Positions 10,931-20,418 of a stretch of DNA of 64,000 nucleotides are shown here, one piece after another (position 1 is the first letter of the stretch; the number at the start of each line of letters is the position of its first letter). Source of the stretch: Choristoneura fumiferana (Eukaryota; Arthropoda; Insecta; Lepidoptera; Tortricidae); NCBI RefSeq assembly GCF_025370935.1, contig NC_133491.1:4734000-4797999 (forward strand), given 5' to 3'. The notes under the pieces were generated by a model. It searched no databases and was not told the origin of the DNA. It saw nothing but the letters and a program-made list of their open reading frames with translations. The translations under genes were made by a program, and so were the position numbers.

Positions 10931-11272
10931 ATCAACGACTGATTTTCGATTGACTTTGTCACCACATTACCCCCTTTCAGGGGTTGAATTCTCAAAAAAT
11001 CTGAAACACGTGTTTACTTATTTGTTGTTAAGAGTACTCCTGTGAAGTTTCGAATAAAATAGTCTAACTAATCTTGTTTCCCCATACTAACTTTGGACCC
11101 CCATTTCACCCCCTTAGAGGGTGAATTTTAAAAAATCCTTTCTTAGTGCACCCCTAGACCATAAAAGGAACCTACGTGCTAAATTTGAAATCCCTAGAAC
11201 CAGCGGTTTGGGCTGTGCGTTGATACATCAGTCAATCACTTTTGCCTTTTATATATATAGATTAAATATAAT
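10931..11272 (+). repeat. End segment of the same repeat family
   Basis: Contains two copies of a GGTTTGGGCTGTGCGTTGA motif (10910, 11206), text like CCCCCTTTCAGGGG, and ends in TTTTATATATATAGAT. The 54826-55160 copy also ends this way. This looks like the 3' terminus of the element whose interior has expanded into the array. Confidence 0.6.
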
Positions 11273-12758
11273 ATATGTAGGTTAATCTAGGCACAGTTAT
11301 ACAATTGGTTTGGATACGCATTTGGTTTGGACGAGACTTTCCCTGCATAGACGGTATTTCGTCTCGTTCTTCCATAAGCAAAGACAGTCGAAACCTATTA
11401 TATACACTAATTATAGAACAATGACGGAATAAGCCCTCGTAATTGCCTTTATAACTATATATATGTTTAACATAACATTTTTGTTTCTTATGAACTTTGA
11501 AGTACTAGACGTTATGAAAATGAATTGATCGAATGTAATTACACTTCTTATTATGTGGGTGCCGGTATTTTACAGGGGCGCTCCTAATGATTTGTAAACA
11601 AATACATAATACTTCTTCTTACAGGATTATCACTTTTTGAATCAACCTGTATTTAATCTTCTGTGATGCACACAATAGAAATCATCATAAATAAAAATAA
11701 ATAAATATCACGGGACACTTACAGTAATTGATCTAGTCCCAAAGTAAGCAAAGCTTGTGTTATGAGTCAACGGATAAATGTACTTAAATAGATAGATACA
11801 TATTTAAATAGGTACATACTAAATACCCGAGACCCGAGAACAAAAATTCGTAGGTATTTTTCACACAAATGTCTGCCCCGACCGCGGATCGAACCCAATC
11901 GAGGCTTCGTAGTCAGATTCTCTAACCAACCGGTCGTCAAATCAATCATTCATTCAATTCATTTGTGTCAGCTTTTGTGAATCGAAAAAGCAAAAGAACA
12001 CTTACTTATCTCAACAGTTATTGCTACGGAACGCTAGACTATAATAATTAGTTGCGTTGGCTAAGATTGGTTCTAATTACGCCTATTAATCGCCCTCTTG
12101 TCACGCTTATGTTGGTAGATAATCAGTCAACCAGCAGCAAGTGGCCACGTGGCACTTAGCCCATTCAGAAGTGTGAAAACCGGATAGCAAAAAATGGCAA
12201 GTTGTTCGATCAAGTACACATTATTATGTTTAGGTTAGGTTAAATAGTATTGGGCAACGATATTATTACATTGCTTCTCCGCTGCTATCGCTTGTTAGGC
12301 AAAATATCATAATTATTCATTGATATGGATAGTAAATATAATAAAATAACTCTTTATTACACTGCGTAATGAGCAATTCAGAGCAAAAAGCCAGATCTAA
12401 TTAATAGTTTAGGCGTATAAAATCGGATAGGGAAATCTCGTATATTTTGCAATAAGTGTAATTTTTGCTTAGCCCCTTGCTCTAATTAAATTTCACTAAT
12501 TATCCACTCCCGCCCCCAGTAAGATCAGCTTTCATTAAAACAATAATATTACTTACCGCAATATTCTCAAGACACCTCATAGATCCTCGTGGGCGCTCCA
12601 GCTCCAAACGAGCGTTCACTTAATACGCCCCTCCTTATTACGCCTTCCTTTATACTTTGGATAATTTTCTTTTTGATCCTTCTTTGATTAAAATCGTGAT
12701 AGCGGAGACGTAGAATAATACTGTGTTTGACTCAAGTCCTTGGTCGGTCTTATTTTTA
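11273..12758. other. AT-rich intergenic DNA with one SINE
   Basis: Apart from the SINE at 11697-11939 nothing was recognised; AACTCTTTATTACACTGCG near 12350 may be a LINE 3' remnant. Confidence 0.45.
11697..11939 (-). mobile_element. Second SINE family, diverged copy
   Basis: Same layout as 46443-46710 but the B-box is damaged (GCGGATCGAACCCAATCGAGG on +). It would not make a promoter in its present form. Confidence 0.75.
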
Positions 12759-12812
12759 ACCCCCGACACAAAAAGAGGGGTGTTATAAGTTTGACCGCTA
12801 TGTGTGTCCGCT
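12759..12812 (+). repeat. CCCCCGACACAAAAAGAGGGG repeat, 5' fragment
   Basis: Only the first ~54 bp remain. Directly downstream, CCGCTAAGGTT and AACCTTAGCGG (12809-12870) form an 11-bp stem. Confidence 0.6.
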
Positions 12813-12934
12813 AAGGTTGATACTTTAAAAAATACAACATATTTACTTTAGTTTCCTGTTAACCTTAGCGGTCCCTCGACACCGACGACGCTTAGATAAA
12901 AAATATTACTAGATACATATACTAAATTAACTTA

Positions 12935-13318
12935 TATAACTTGGACAGTTAAGAAAAAAGGTCAAACACGCGTTTCGTACTCAACAAAGTTTATTAAGGA
13001 AACTGACAAAACACAGTGGTTACGGAACATCGTTATTATTTATAATGTAACACGCAAATAACCACATAAACAAAAGAAAACATTGGCTGGGAGAGATCGC
13101 GTGAGCCGCGGAAGACGCGGCTGCAGCGGGAGATGCACTTAATGCCCGAGCGTAGTGATGGATCGATCGCGACTGGTAATCCGCGGTCGGCGCGGCGGTC
13201 TCTCGCGCTGCATCTCGCGCATGCGCTGTACGAGGCGCAGGCGATGAAAAAACAAATGGCGGCCGGCTACTGCGAGCGTAGGGTACCGTTAGGGCGTTGA
13301 TGGGTTCCGCGCGTTATA
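12935..13318 (-). repeat. 3' LTR of the Ty3/gypsy element
   Basis: On the minus strand the LTR begins just after the polypurine tract and ends GTTATA, with the terminal inverted hexamer TATAAC/GTTATA. An AATAAA polyadenylation signal lies at 12990-12995 on the minus strand. The LTR could be one to two bases longer at the 13318 side, since GT follows in both copies. Confidence 0.9.
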
Positions 13319-13320
13319 GT

Positions 13321-13330
13321 CTCCCCCTCT
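13321..13330 (-). promoter_or_regulatory. Polypurine tract of the Ty3/gypsy element
   Basis: Minus-strand AGAGGGGGAG directly precedes the 3' LTR, the usual place for the plus-strand primer. Confidence 0.8.
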
Positions 13331-13365
13331 AGTCCGAGAAAGCGCCCTCGCAGTCGGACTAGGAG

Positions 13366-13551
13366 TCATTTTGTAAAATTTTTGCGCGGCCTACCACGAC
13401 GTCGCTTCTGTCTGACTGGAGCTTCGACTTGGCCTACGAAAGGCGTAAGGTGCGAGACGTGGTATTTCCCTAAGTTGGAGCCGTCCTGTATATTTTCCAA
13501 GGAGTAAGTAGTCGGGCTAAACGCGGACGCGACCCGGTAGGGTCCGTCGCA
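13366..13551 (-). pseudogene. Continuation of integrase (GPY-type chromatin-contact module) beyond the premature stop
   Basis: Same frame as pol. It encodes a DGPYRVA motif, then a YHVSHLTPF stretch and a basic tail (RQKRRRGRPRK) before a stop at 13366. The GPY/F module is known from many Ty3/gypsy integrases, so this is the real end of pol cut off by one stop codon. The basic tail would be a plausible nuclear-localisation or DNA-contact segment. Confidence 0.75.
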
Positions 13552-16278
13552 TCATGGTATGAATTTGGCTGTTTGGCCAGGGCCTGTATCGTTTGGCCCC
13601 TGGGTCTTAAGAAGAACAAGGTCACCCACCTTGTAATCTGGAGGCGGCCGACGACCTTCGTCTGCGTATTTTTTCTGAGACGCCTGGGCCTTCTCGTGCA
13701 CGTCACGGGCCTCTTCTAATGTCGTGGACATACGTTTCAGGTGCGGCGTTATGTTTGGGACGAAATTGTCCGTCTCAATCACTGCTCGTAAGTCAGTGGC
13801 GGCGTCGGACGGTGCGCGCAGCTCCCTGCCGAAGGTTAGATAAGCCGGCGTGAACCCAGTGCTAGCAGTTACAGCTGAGTTCATGGCGTACCTGATCGCG
13901 GCGAGATGAGTGTCCCATGTTGCATGGTCCTGCCCGACGAGGATGGCCAGCTGGGGTTTGAGATCTCTGTTCTTTCTCTCGATCGGATTCGCCTCTGGAT
14001 GGTAGTATGGAGTGAGGACTTGGTCGATGCCCAGCACGTGGCAGACCTGCTGCATGACTTCACTCACGAACTGCACGCCGTTGTCACTGAGAAGACGGCG
14101 AGGGACCCCATACCTGAAGAAGACTTCATTGATGAGAGTCTTGGCACACTCGAAACTCGTGGCTGACTCCAGCGGGAAAAGCTCGACCCAGCGCGAACAG
14201 ACATCTTCTATTATTAGGATCCATTTGTTGTGTCGTGGCGTCTCCACCAACGGGCCAAAGAGGTCTACAGACACAACCTCGAACCGTTTGGACATCGCGG
14301 GGGTCTGGAGTAGCCCCGCGGGTTTCCTGGTGTCGGCCTTGTAGCGCTGACATGGCAAACATCCCTTGATGTGGTTGACGACGTAAGCTCGCATGCCAGG
14401 CCAGTAGAAGCGTGACTTGATGCGGCTTAGCGTTCGCTCGACCCCGAAGTGACCCGCCGTGGGTGCAACATGGAAATCGGCTAAGATAGCGGCGCGCTCG
14501 TGCTCAGGTACTACCAGACGCGCCTCCTCACTATCGTCCCCTTCAAGATCGTACCTGTATAAGATGCTGTCAGACACGATGTACCCGCGGTCGGACCAGG
14601 GTCTCCCCCTAAACGGGTCGTCGGATTCCATATCTTCGAGGATTTTACGTACCTCAGGATCCTTGAGTTGGTTTGCACGCATATCAGCGCTACCTCTCGA
14701 CGGTAAGTCCACGACCGTAAGACAAAGATCGCAGCTTACGTTTTCAGTACAAACCGGGCGCGAGAGTGTGTCGGCGACGACATTTGCTCGTCCCGGTGTA
14801 TACTCGATGCGTAGGTTAAACTCCTGCAAAGTTAACGCCCACCTAGCCAGGCGACCACTGGGAGAGCGCATGCTCATCAACCAGCGCAGGGGTTGGTGGT
14901 CGGACTTTACAGTAATTTGGGCTCCTTCAATATACCCGCGAAACTTACTCACGGCCCACACAACGGCTAATGCCTCGCGTTCTGTGGTCGAGTAGTTCTT
15001 CTCAGCGTCGTTGAGAAGGCGGCTCGCGTACTCCACTGGTCGCTCGTCAAGTCCCTCCCCCTGCATAAGGACAGCTCCTAAACAATACCCACTGCTGTCA
15101 GTTCTGAGGACGAACGGCTTTGTCTCGTCAGCTTGACGCAGAATGGGAGCGGATACGAGGAGAGACTTGACGCGCTCGAAAGCCTCTTGCTGCTTCGTAC
15201 CCCAGTTCCAGGCGCTTGCCTTCTTGAGAAGATTCGTGAGTGGCCTCGCGACTTCGGCGTAATTAGGGATAAAACGGCGAAACCAACTGGACGTCTGCAA
15301 GAAACATTTTAAATGCTTCACGTTCTGAGGGGTGTTCATACCTGAGATGGCAGCCGTTTTATCTGAGTCTACGTGGATACCGCCCGGTACGATCACGTGC
15401 CCGAGGAACTTAACTGAGTCGCGAGCGAAATAACTTTTCGCTCGGTTGATTCGCAGCCCGAACATGGCGAGTCGGTCGAAGACGGCTCTGAGGTCTGTCA
15501 GGTGTCGTTCGAAAGGGCCCGGCGACAAGACGATCAGGTCATCTAGATACGCCAGTAGAGACACGTCCTTCACGTTGGACCGGAACCTATCGATCAACCG
15601 TTGGAACGTAGCGCCTGAGTTCCGCAAACCCATCGGCATACGTTTGAATCTGTACGTACCTTGAGGCGAAACGAATGCGGTCTTGTCTCGGTCATCTGGA
15701 TGAACGTTTACCTGAAAATATCCAGACCGCAAATCTAGCGTTGTCATGAACTCGCTGGTTTTAGCCGTGTGCAAGATATCTTCGATTCTAGGGAGCGGGT
15801 ATCTGTCGGCTTCGGTAACAGCGTTCAACTTACGATAATCGATGCAGAGCCTCATACTCCCGTCCTTCTTTGAAACTAAGACGACGTTAGAGGCCCAAGG
15901 CGATTCGCATTCCTCAATAACGTCGTCCCGTAACAATTTCTCCAGCTCCGTCTTCAAAGCTTCTCTGCGGCTTTGCGACAACCTATATGGTGACGCTATT
16001 GGCTCCTGGTTCTCGCTTACTTTAATCCTATGGGTAGCGAATTCGGTGGCCGGGCCGTTAGGAGCGAACTGAGGCGCTCTCTCCTCGATGAAAGCGTTGA
16101 GCGCGCGTGCTTGGTCCTGGGAGAGCTTTGATCCTTCGTCACCACGCAACGCCAAGCCGGATGACTCCGCACGCATCAGCTCGGTATCGCTGGTGCTGCT
16201 AAGGAAGTACCAACTTACGCACAAAAACGAAGCGACGTTCAGGGTCATCAGCAAAACTCCAAGAGTCCCGGGATCCAT
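13552..16278 (-). CDS. Pol polyprotein (RT-RNase H-integrase), truncated at its C-terminus
   Basis: A 908-residue frame that copies RNA into DNA and inserts it. The first ~30 residues overlap gag and are probably not used. RT spans about 90-300, with LDLRSGYFQV (Asp182) and AYLDD (Asp246/247). RNase H residues are D394, E435, D460 and D503. Integrase has the HHCC zinc site (H603, H610, C640, C643) and catalytic D672, D732 and E767. The frame is +1 relative to gag, so a +1 shift (or an indel) is needed to make Gag-Pol. The TGA at 13552-13554 falls just before a GPY-type module; the same frame stays open to 13366. The stop thus removes about 60 residues of the integrase tail. Confidence 0.9.
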   Translation of the reverse strand: MDPGTLGVLLMTLNVASFLCVSWYFLSSTSDTELMRAESSGLALRGDEGSKLSQDQARALNAFIEERAPQFAPNGPATEFATHRIKVSENQEPIASPYRLSQSRREALKTELEKLLRDDVIEECESPWASNVVLVSKKDGSMRLCIDYRKLNAVTEADRYPLPRIEDILHTAKTSEFMTTLDLRSGYFQVNVHPDDRDKTAFVSPQGTYRFKRMPMGLRNSGATFQRLIDRFRSNVKDVSLLAYLDDLIVLSPGPFERHLTDLRAVFDRLAMFGLRINRAKSYFARDSVKFLGHVIVPGGIHVDSDKTAAISGMNTPQNVKHLKCFLQTSSWFRRFIPNYAEVARPLTNLLKKASAWNWGTKQQEAFERVKSLLVSAPILRQADETKPFVLRTDSSGYCLGAVLMQGEGLDERPVEYASRLLNDAEKNYSTTEREALAVVWAVSKFRGYIEGAQITVKSDHQPLRWLMSMRSPSGRLARWALTLQEFNLRIEYTPGRANVVADTLSRPVCTENVSCDLCLTVVDLPSRGSADMRANQLKDPEVRKILEDMESDDPFRGRPWSDRGYIVSDSILYRYDLEGDDSEEARLVVPEHERAAILADFHVAPTAGHFGVERTLSRIKSRFYWPGMRAYVVNHIKGCLPCQRYKADTRKPAGLLQTPAMSKRFEVVSVDLFGPLVETPRHNKWILIIEDVCSRWVELFPLESATSFECAKTLINEVFFRYGVPRRLLSDNGVQFVSEVMQQVCHVLGIDQVLTPYYHPEANPIERKNRDLKPQLAILVGQDHATWDTHLAAIRYAMNSAVTASTGFTPAYLTFGRELRAPSDAATDLRAVIETDNFVPNITPHLKRMSTTLEEARDVHEKAQASQKKYADEGRRPPPDYKVGDLVLLKTQGPNDTGPGQTAKFIP

Positions 16279-17914
16279 CCAGTACTATACCGGCTTTAGC
16301 CAGGAACTCGAAGCCCAAGAGAGTCCTGGTATCGTCACCAGGAAGAACCATGAAATTTGCTGAGAAACAGCGACCCTCGATGGTGATGGGCACCTCAGCA
16401 GTGAGGACATCTCTGGTCTGCTGGGTGCCGTCGGCCAGGCGTAGAGTTCGTTGTACGTTCTGAAAACTTACATTATTTGCTACCAAGATAGCATAAAGAC
16501 TGGGGCTTGCAACACAGTGGGTGGCCCCAGTATCGATAATCGCCACTCCTTCACGATCAAAAACACTTATCATCAATGTCGGATGCGGTGTGCATTGCAC
16601 GTCATTGTTATAGTTGAAGTCAGCATTTTTGTCGGAATTGCACGTCTCGCACCTTGACCTTATCACCCCTTGCTTCCCACAACCGTAACAACGAATAGGC
16701 GCGGCTACCCCATTCGAGACAGGCGCGGTTGTCCTATCCGTATTGGGTGCACTTACCCTATCCGAAATAGAAGCGTTTACCTTACTAGAAAAAGGTGCAC
16801 TCACCCTATTTGCTCCGTTAGTGTTTCGACAGACTTCAGCGGCGTGGCCGTAGACTTTGCATGCTGAACATCGTACTCGATTACGTTTAGGCTTATCGGG
16901 CGCGTTCGGAATAGACCCACCCGTATTAGTGTTATAGACGCTAATCGCAGGTACTTTCTCAGTAACGCTATCGCTCGCAATAGTTGCAGAACTTAGTTTT
17001 ATCGCGGATTCGTTTATCGTGTCTTCCGCGGCTCGCGCTTTACTTAACAAGCTATCCACTGACTCGATAGTGTCGCGCGGCAGACGTTTACGCACGCGCC
17101 TATGCAATAGGCCGTAAATTACGTCAATTTGCATCGTTTCCGGCACTACATACGGTAATTTAACTAATAACGCGCGTATCTTGCAAACAAATACTTCGGC
17201 GCGTTCGGACTGTTGTTCCGCGCTGAAAATTTCGCGCAAAATTTTATACGCCGGGCGCGGTGCGCCGTAAACTGCGCGTAGGCGGGTGGCGGCGTCGCTC
17301 CACGTAGTTACGGTGCTCTTCACGCCGCGCCACCACACGGCGGCGTCCCCTTCTAGCAGCATGGACAGGCCCCGCACGGCGTGCTCGTCGCTCACGGCGG
17401 TGCACTCCTTGTATACTTCCACGGCGTCCAGGAAAGCTTCTAGTACTTCTGGGTCTCGCGCGCGTCCGTTAAAACGCGCGGTGCACGTGCTGAAGTTCCC
17501 CGGCGGCGCGGCGGCGGCGGCTGGCTCGCTCGCGCGCGAAGTGGGTGTAGTCGCGGTCGATCGGAGGTTTTCAATCAAACTACGGTTGATTTCCGCTTGC
17601 GATTGTGCGAACGTATGCATGAACGACGCGACAAACTGCTCAGCGTTGAATAATTGTGACGGTGACGGCTGCGCCCTCGGTGTTGCAGAACCCGTGTCGC
17701 CGGCCGCGCGAGCCGATCCGGCGCCTCGTACCTCGCCGGCGGCGCGAGCGTCTTCGCCGGCATCGTCGTCGTATGTGTATTGCTCGTCTTCGGGCCGACC
17801 GGCACCCGCTCTCGTCGTCATCGGCATGATGGGGAGCAAGGCGCGTCGTAACACCAAAAACGGGGTGGGGACAGACACGACGCGTAGGTATCGCGAGAGT
17901 AGGTACGAACACAC
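16199..17914 (-). CDS. Gag-protease polyprotein of the Ty3/gypsy element
   Basis: A 571-residue frame encoding the capsid and nucleocapsid proteins fused to an aspartic protease. The first 29 residues are hydrophobic/basic and look like leader; starts at 17827 or 17821 (MPMTTRAGAG) are more likely. An acidic/alanine-rich stretch (40-80) is followed by a retrotransposon gag domain at about 140-300 (VLEAFLDAVEVY, WWRGVKSTV). A CX2CX4HX4C knuckle lies at 349-362. A second knuckle at 409-422 has valine (417) where histidine belongs. Between them are degenerate repeats around V-x-A-P. The protease has IIDTGATH (Asp461) and a TLLGFEFLAKAG flap-partner motif near 531-541. The stop codon overlaps pol by 80 nt. 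Confidence 0.9.
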   Translation of the reverse strand: MCSYLLSRYLRVVSVPTPFLVLRRALLPIMPMTTRAGAGRPEDEQYTYDDDAGEDARAAGEVRGAGSARAAGDTGSATPRAQPSPSQLFNAEQFVASFMHTFAQSQAEINRSLIENLRSTATTPTSRASEPAAAAAPPGNFSTCTARFNGRARDPEVLEAFLDAVEVYKECTAVSDEHAVRGLSMLLEGDAAVWWRGVKSTVTTWSDAATRLRAVYGAPRPAYKILREIFSAEQQSERAEVFVCKIRALLVKLPYVVPETMQIDVIYGLLHRRVRKRLPRDTIESVDSLLSKARAAEDTINESAIKLSSATIASDSVTEKVPAISVYNTNTGGSIPNAPDKPKRNRVRCSACKVYGHAAEVCRNTNGANRVSAPFSSKVNASISDRVSAPNTDRTTAPVSNGVAAPIRCYGCGKQGVIRSRCETCNSDKNADFNYNNDVQCTPHPTLMISVFDREGVAIIDTGATHCVASPSLYAILVANNVSFQNVQRTLRLADGTQQTRDVLTAEVPITIEGRCFSANFMVLPGDDTRTLLGFEFLAKAGIVLDGSRDSWSFADDPERRFVFVRKLVLP

Positions 17915-17994
17915 TGGTCACAGTTTATCGTCACGACACGTTTATATGTATTGATTTCACTTTGTCACATAACTAACTCGGCACTGTGAGTTCG

Positions 17995-18012
17995 GCCCCA
18001 CGTTGGGCGCCA
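17995..18012 (-). promoter_or_regulatory. Primer-binding site, tRNA-Lys type
   Basis: Minus-strand TGGCGCCCAACGTGGGGC lies one base after the 5' LTR. It is complementary to the 3' end of insect tRNA-Lys(CUU), recalled as ending GCCCCACGUUGGGCGCCA, with no mismatch over 18 bases. It would prime minus-strand cDNA synthesis. Confidence 0.85.
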
Positions 18013-18013
18013 T

Positions 18014-18397
18014 TATAACTTGGACAGTTAAGAAAAAAGGTCAAACACGCGTTTCGTACTCAACAAAGTTTATTAAGGAAACTGACAAAACACAGTGGTT
18101 ACGGAACATCGTTATTATTTATAATGTAACACGCAAATAACCACATAAACAAAAGAAAACATTGGCTGGGAGAGATCGCGTGAGCCGCGGAAGACGCGGC
18201 TGCAGCGGGAGATGCACTTAATGCCCGAGCGTAGTGATGGATCGATCGCGACTGGTAATCCGCGGTCGGCGCGGCGGTCTCTCGCGCTGCATCTCGCGCA
18301 TGCGCTGTACGAGGCGCAGGCGATGAAAAAACAAATGGCGGCCGGCTACTGCGAGCGTAGGGTACCGTCAGGGCGTTGATGGGTTCCGCGCGTTATA
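18014..18397 (-). repeat. 5' LTR of the Ty3/gypsy element
   Basis: Direct copy of 12935-13318 with a single difference found by eye. It is followed (minus strand) by one base and then the primer-binding site. The AATAAA equivalent lies at 18069-18074. Confidence 0.9.
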
Positions 18398-18487
18398 GTT
18401 AGGCTAATTTTGCGGGAAATCAGCATAGTCCCCGTAGGATAGGGATAAACGAATTCTTCGCAGATGCAGTCGCGGGCAACAGCTAGG
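18398..18487 (+). repeat. Tail of the GGGCAACAGCTAGT repeat next to the gypsy LTR
   Basis: CATAGTCCCCGTAGGATAGG, GCAGTCGCGGGCAACAGCTA. It directly abuts the 5' LTR, so the LTR element or a rearrangement cut it. Confidence 0.65.
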
Positions 18488-18722
18488 TAGTGCATAATTA
18501 TTTTTTACTTTTTAGTTGCCTTTTTTAGCGGCGTTTTTTTCGGGCGTTTTATTTTTGCTGGCGTTTTTTTTGAAGTTATACGAGTAATGTGTGTAGAAAG
18601 GCCACACATTCAATACGCATTTGTTTTTCGCTTTACTCGTAATTACGCATGTATGTAAGTACCTGAATGTAACTGTGTATTGAATGTCACGGAATCTTTC
18701 AACTTCATTTTCACCCATTATT

Positions 18723-18966
18723 AACCCCCGACGCAAAAAGAGGGGTGTTATAAGTTTGACCGCTGTGTGTGTCTGTATGTATGTGTGTCTGTCTGTGGCA
18801 CTGTAGCTCTTAAACAGGTGGACCGATTTAAATGCGGTTTTTTTTAATGCAGGTTATCCAGCGATGTTTCTTAGATATGTTTTATCAAAATTAGTTTAGC
18901 CGTTTTTGAGATATTGAACTTTGAAGTGACAAAGTCGGGGGTTTTGCAACTTTTTCTTGGTTAGGT
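18723..18966 (+). repeat. CCCCCGACGCAAAAAGAGGGG repeat
   Basis: Starts AACCCCCGACGCAAAAAGAG, continues TTATAAGTTTGACCGCT, GGCACTGTAGCTCTTAAAC, GCCGTTTTTGAGATATTGAAC and ends TTCTTGGTTAGG. Further copies are at 28247, 29071 and (truncated) 12759. Confidence 0.75.
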
Positions 18967-18977
18967 GATTTATTGAA

Positions 18978-19281
18978 GCTGTGGTGGCCTAGTGGTTTGA
19001 CCCATCGCCTCTCAAGCAGAGGGTCGTGGGTTCAAACCCCGGCTCGCACCTCTGAGTTTTTCGAAATTCATGTGCGGAGTTACATTTGAAATTTACCACG
19101 AGCTTTGCGGTGAAGGAAAACATCGTAAGGAAACCTGCACAAACCTGCGAAGCAATTCAATGGTGTGTGTGAAGTTCCCAATCCGCACTGGGCCCGCGTG
19201 GGAACTATGGCCCAAGCCCTCCCATTCTGAGGGGAGGCCTGTGCCCTGCAGTGGGACGTATATAGGCTGGGATGATGATGA
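18978..19281 (+). mobile_element. tRNA-headed SINE, full length
   Basis: Head TGGTGGCCTAGTGGTTTGAC (A-box) and GGGTTCAAACCCCGG (B-box), with a CCTCTCAAGCAGAGG stem-loop between them in the anticodon-arm position. The body carries the family-specific TTACATTTGAAATTTACCACG text and it ends GGCTGGGATGATGATG. ATTTATTG occurs on both sides and may be the target duplication. Confidence 0.85.
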
Positions 19282-19364
19282 GGTTATTTATTGTTGTATT
19301 GATACGAAACGAAATTTTGCGTAGTTCTGATGACAATGCGAATGGTACTAACGACCTGAGGGTT

Positions 19365-19472
19365 TATTGCGTAACGTTTCTGACACTCGCGATCACAATC
19401 AAATGACAGTTTTCGCATACAAATCTGTCATTTGATTGTGATCGCTAGTGTCAGAGACGTTACGCAATGGAC
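19365..19472. mobile_element. Palindromic MITE (about 42-bp arms)
   Basis: GCGTAACGTTTCTGACACTC and its partner (GTGTCAGAGACGTTACGC) continue through GATCACAATCAAATGACAG, with a short loop TTTTCGCATACAAAT. Few mismatches in the arms. Confidence 0.75.
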
Positions 19473-19513
19473 CGTCTGATTTGACGATGAAGCCGAAAGC
19501 TATACACTGAAAC

Positions 19514-19836
19514 TCTGGGATCGTTTTCATATTATCCGATCCGATATCGGTATTGGCCGACGACGACGTTCCGATACGGCCGGCTCAAAATGGCCGCTAC
19601 GCATCAGGCTCTGCGCACGCAGAGACAATTTAGAGACACGCATAGCACACATACAAACTTTATCGTCTGACAGCCTACGGGCGTCCGATGGTGCCGTGAA
19701 CGTATCGGTGTCGGCTCCGATATCCGATATCAGTCCGAACAATGTGAAAGACAGGTGCATATTTCATACATTTTACTTGCCCCGATATCGTATCGTCGTC
19801 CGATACCGATATCGGATCGGATAATGTGAAAACGCT
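19514..19836. mobile_element. MITE with GAGCGTTTTCACATTATCCGATCC-type ends
   Basis: Inverted ends near 19518-19555 and 19798-19836 (ATTATCCGATCCGATATCGG and complement). TTAA follows the right end, but the left flank has lost it. The right end is shared with the 6924 locus. Confidence 0.7.
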
Positions 19837-20418
19837 CTTAAGACGTTATTAACGTTACCTAGCCGAGTTTGGGCGCGCAGGAAAAAATAATCTTAGGGCG
19901 TATTTTAATCAAGAATGGTATCCAGGGTCTGACAATGAGACACTGGAACTTTAATACATGACAACGACCTTGATGCCTTGAGAAATTATTTCCCTGCTTT
20001 CCACACTGCAGTGCTGGGTTCGAAATTCATAGTTGGAAATAGAGATCGCTACACTCTCACATCAAATCCTTTCGTCACCTTTTCGATACCCGCTTAGATA
20101 ACGCTTCATTATACATCCTCGCACCGCATCGCTCTAGTGAAAACAGCCGAGCGGAGCAAGCATTGCAGGTGGTAGGACCTCGTGCAAGGTCCGCCCGGAT
20201 TGCTACCACCATCTTGCTCGCTAATCCTGCCGTGAAGCAGCAGTATTTGCACTGTTGTGTTTCGGCGTGGAGAGTAAGACAGCCGGTGAAATTACTGGCA
20301 CTTCAGGTATCCCATCTTAGGCCTCTAGGTTGGCAACGCATCTGCAATACCAGGGGTATTTATGGGCGGTGGTGATCTCTTACCATCAGGAGACCCACTT
20401 GCTCGTTTTCCATCCAGT
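19818..20418 (-). repeat. Composite dispersed repeat (minus copy)
   Basis: Reverse-complement counterpart of 6405-6955, including the ~260-bp repeat at 20164-20418. About 70 bp near 20037-20105 is extra relative to the plus copy. Confidence 0.75.

Larger units (their letters stand above)
12935..18397 (-). mobile_element. Ty3/gypsy-type LTR retrotransposon, near-complete
   Basis: Direct 384-bp repeats at both ends enclose, on the minus strand, a primer-binding site, a gag-protease frame, a pol frame (RT, RNase H, integrase) and a polypurine tract, in the order expected for Ty3/gypsy (RT before integrase). The LTRs differ at one position that I could find (T/C near 13290 and 18370), so insertion was recent. 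No clean target-site duplication is visible: the left flank reads AACTTA and the right GTTAGG. The element abuts an AGAGGGG-type repeat fragment and unique DNA on the left and a GGGCAACAGCTAG-type repeat tail on the right. It is markedly more GC-rich than its surroundings. There is no envelope-like frame. Confidence 0.93.

Noticed and set aside
12300..12700. CTCTTTATTACACTGCG and nearby text, considered as a LINE remnant
   Set aside because: Too short to support beyond a mention.
14459..14995. 178-codon plus-strand frame, and many smaller ones, across 13.5-17.9 kb
   Set aside because: Antisense or out-of-frame shadows of the gypsy gag and pol frames.
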